Assembly: GCA_964640385.1 (NCBI GenBank)
Contig: CAZXFL010000054.1
Coordinates: forward strand, 1-6,868
Reading direction: 5' to 3'
Source: JBBDIK01 sp964640385
Lineage (GTDB): Bacteria; Actinomycetota; UBA4738; JBBDHU01
Length of the DNA: 6,868 bases
The notes under the pieces are model-generated. The model had not been told where the DNA came from. It worked only from the letters and a program-made list of their open reading frames with translations, and made no database searches. Below, piece by piece: positions 5,499 to 6,868 of this stretch (positions within the stretch are counted from its first letter, which is position 1; each line of letters starts with the position of its first letter). Made by a program: the position numbers and the translations under genes.

Positions 5499-6232
5499 CC
5501 GTTCGACGACTCTACCTGCCGCCAGCCTCCGCGCTGGGGTGGGTCGCGGCAACGGCCGGCACCTACCTCAACGCGACCGCGACGACGACCGGCACGGGCT
5601 GGAAAGAGGTCATCGCGAGCATGTCCGGCGACGCCTACGTGTTCGGCCTGATGATCGGCAACATCGCGAACACGAGCGTGACCCTTGACCTCGGCATCGG
5701 TGGCGCCGGGTCCGAGGTGTCCGTCGCGTCCGCCTACGTCTCCGGGCCGACCTCGGCGATGTTCCACGTGCCCGTGCGTGTGGCATCGGGGACGCGCGTC
5801 TCGGTGAAGACCGGAACCCCCGCCACCGGCAGGGTCGGCGTGATCTACGCGCTGGAGTCGGTGGTCGGCACGCTGCGGCCCCACGTCATCGCGGCGGCCG
5901 GGGCCGGCGCGTCGGTTGCCACGGCGACGACCGGGACCGCCTGGGCGCAGGCAATCGCGTCCACCGCCGCTCCGATTTGGGTCGTGTCGCTCGGGTGGCT
6001 CATAGGGGCCTCGGCATCATCCGGGGTGTGCGACCTCGGCATCGGGGGCGCCGGGGCAGAGGTCGTCGTCGCGAGCCTCCAAGATGACGCTTCCGGCACC
6101 TACTGGGCCAATACCACCATGCCGCTCGTGAGGGCACTTCGGATACCGGCGTCGACCCGCGTGGCCGTCCGCGGGTCGTTCTCCGAGTACGTGACCTTCT
6201 CGTACTTCCTCGAAAGCGCGGTGGTCCAGTGA
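5495..6232 (+). CDS. Two-domain tail protein built from a tandem duplication
   Basis: The start is ATG 5495, overlapping the previous TGA by ATGA, so it is likely translated by coupling. The product has 245 residues. Two repeats cover residues about 28-124 and 143-244. They share TGTGW/TGTAW (33-36 and 147-150), the exact octapeptide DLGIGGAG (65-72 and 180-187), a following EV.VAS, a 'p.R..sgTRV.V' strand (about 94-104 and 213-225), and LESVV/LESAVV endings (120-124 and 239-244). Each repeat reads as an antiparallel beta sandwich of about 100 residues, joined by an alanine-rich linker (about 125-142). This fits a minor tail or tail-tip surface protein, possibly receptor-facing. No catalytic motif is seen. 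Its name and family are not recognised; the duplication is evident. Confidence 0.7.
   Translation: MTVRRLYLPPASALGWVAATAGTYLNATATTTGTGWKEVIASMSGDAYVFGLMIGNIANTSVTLDLGIGGAGSEVSVASAYVSGPTSAMFHVPVRVASGTRVSVKTGTPATGRVGVIYALESVVGTLRPHVIAAAGAGASVATATTGTAWAQAIASTAAPIWVVSLGWLIGASASSGVCDLGIGGAGAEVVVASLQDDASGTYWANTTMPLVRALRIPASTRVAVRGSFSEYVTFSYFLESAVVQ
5576..5866 (+). repeat. Repeat unit 1 of the duplicated tail domain
   Basis: This encodes residues about 28-124 of the two-domain tail protein. It aligns with the second unit over its whole length with few gaps, the spacing growing from 114 to 119 residues from start to end. A 24-base block at 5687-5710 differs from its partner at 6032-6055 by one base. 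Confidence 0.7.
5921..6226 (+). repeat. Repeat unit 2 of the duplicated tail domain
   Basis: This encodes residues about 143-244 of the same protein. It carries the second DLGIGGAG and a five-residue-longer loop (SLQDDASGTYWANTT, about 194-208) relative to unit 1. That loop holds the clearest length difference and may be where the two units diverged in contact surface. Confidence 0.7.
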
Positions 6233-6314
6233 GCGCCGTGTCTGCCGGGACGCAGACGAGAGAGCGGTATCAGGTTACGATGAAACAGTCGACAGGCAGA
6301 CAAGGAGAGCAGCG
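6233..6314 (+). promoter_or_regulatory. 82-base spacer with nested inverted repeats upstream of the last gene
   Basis: This is the longest non-coding stretch in the window. The arm TGTCTGCC (6239-6246) can pair with nearby GCAGAC (6252-6257) for a small 6-bp hairpin. It can also pair with GGCAGACA (6295-6302) for an 8-bp long-range stem that ends on the AAGGAGA ribosome site (6302-6308). The two pairings exclude each other. A weak -10-like TACGAT lies at 6276-6281, with only a poor -35 match (CAGACG, 6253-6258) 17 bases upstream. A short terminator, an operator, a weak promoter or an RNA switch would all fit; none is proven. Confidence 0.4.
6302..6308 (+). promoter_or_regulatory. Strong ribosome site deciding the last gene's start
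   Basis: AAGGAGA sits seven bases upstream of ATG 6315 and fixes this start. Its first base is also the end of the long-range inverted repeat, so pairing of that arm could partly hide it. Confidence 0.75.
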
Positions 6315-6868
6315 ATGACAGCGATCTACTTGGACCGGGACCCGAACCACGAGTTCGTGCGGGTGATGACCCACGCGACCGTCGAGAAGCGGACGGAGGA
6401 CTACGACGAGGCCCTCGGGCTGTACCTCTCGCGCGGCGCATCGCGGGCCGAGGCCGAGGCGAAGGCGTACCAGGCGATCAAGCCCTACGAGATCGTCGTG
6501 GGCGACTACAACGCGATGGTGGACCTCGGGATCAACGCCCTCCTCCTCCTGCTCGTGGGCGGCGGCGGCACCGCGTTCAACAACGCGAACGCCTACCTCG
6601 GCGTCGGGGACTCGACGGTCGTGTGGGGCACCACGCAGACGGACCTCCAGGCCGCGTCGAACAAGCTCCGCAAGGGCATGGTCGCGACGTACCCGCAGAC
6701 GGGCACCAAGAAGCAGACGTTCCGCTCGGACTTCCTCACCGGCGAGGCGAACTGGGTCTGGAACGAGTGGTGCATCGCCAACGCGGTGTCAGGCGCCACC
6801 TCCCTGCTCAACCGGAAGGTCGACTCGCTCGGCACGAAGGCGTCCGGGACTTGGACTTTGACGATCGA
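6315..6868 (+). CDS. Conserved phage minor tail protein (3' end cut off by the window)
   Basis: The start is ATG 6315 with an ideal ribosome site. The frame stays open to the window's right edge, giving 184 visible residues. An N-terminal helical part (1-60; MTHATVEKRTEDYDEALGLYL, then SRAEAEAKAYQAIKPYEIVVG) precedes a conserved module. The module shows GINALLLLLVGGGGTAFN (72-88), ANAYLGVGDS (91-100), TQTDLQAASNKLRKGMVATYPQTG (107-130), FRSDFLTGEANWVWNEWCIAN (136-156), and LLNRKVDSLGTKASGTWTLTI (164-184). I recognise this module from many phage tail operons, where it usually ends a few residues after the 'GTK..g.tW.l' strand. The protein is therefore probably almost complete. Its molecular role is not known; tail-tip or fibre-base location is inferred from neighbours. 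The hydrophobic LLLLLV run is family-typical and short, not a membrane segment. Confidence 0.72.
   Translation, partial: MTAIYLDRDPNHEFVRVMTHATVEKRTEDYDEALGLYLSRGASRAEAEAKAYQAIKPYEIVVGDYNAMVDLGINALLLLLVGGGGTAFNNANAYLGVGDSTVVWGTTQTDLQAASNKLRKGMVATYPQTGTKKQTFRSDFLTGEANWVWNEWCIANAVSGATSLLNRKVDSLGTKASGTWTLTI

Noticed and set aside
6537..6569. LLLLLVGGGG as a membrane segment (holin-like)
   Set aside because: It is too short and lies inside a conserved phage module in which a similar leucine/glycine stretch is normal.
1..6868. Defence island, CRISPR, tRNA, insertion sequence, attachment site or toxin-antitoxin pair
   Set aside because: I found no spaced repeats, cloverleaf, transposase motifs or non-virion genes on either strand; the window is fully explained by structural genes and short spacers.

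Overview
This window is a slice of the virion-structure operon of a tailed double-stranded DNA phage or prophage with high GC content. All ten recognisable genes lie on the + strand and are tightly packed. They read from the major capsid protein, through small capsid-associated and connector proteins, to tail-tip and minor tail proteins. Third codon positions are almost all G or C, which suits a high-GC host; actinobacteria are the most likely, but the sequence does not prove this. No integrase, repressor, host gene, tRNA, CRISPR array, insertion sequence or defence gene is present, so a free phage and a prophage cannot be told apart. A run of exactly 100 N (1158-1257) looks like a scaffolding placeholder and suggests a draft or metagenomic assembly.

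Head region (1-2570). The window opens inside a major capsid protein of the SU10/DUF5309 type (1-924). A strong hairpin with a GCAA tetraloop follows. Next come a small beta-rich capsid-associated protein interrupted by the N gap (985-1374), a second hairpin, and a 96-residue protein carrying a textbook C2H2 zinc finger (1440-1730). The last head gene is a probable head-tail connector (1734-2570) with a beta module inserted near its middle.

Tail region (2572-6868). A distal-tail (Dit)-like protein (2572-3477) and a tail-hub or Tal-like protein (3474-4580) overlap by ATGA. They are followed by a protein with a coiled-coil start that I do not recognise (4580-5134), a small beta-rich tail protein (5148-5498), and a protein made of two tandem copies of one domain (5495-6232). 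After an 82-base spacer with inverted repeats comes a conserved phage minor tail protein that runs off the right edge (6315-6868).

The short overlaps (ATGA, TGATG, one-base gaps) point to translational coupling within one long transcript. The three longer spacers (after the capsid gene, after the small capsid-associated gene, and before the last gene) all hold inverted repeats and are the likely points of expression control. The most unusual aspects are the direct passage from connector to Dit with no tail tube, chaperone or tape-measure gene between them, the C2H2 finger, the beta module in the connector, and the duplicated-domain tail protein. I see no complete, previously undescribed system; most of the interest is in unusual architecture within virion proteins.
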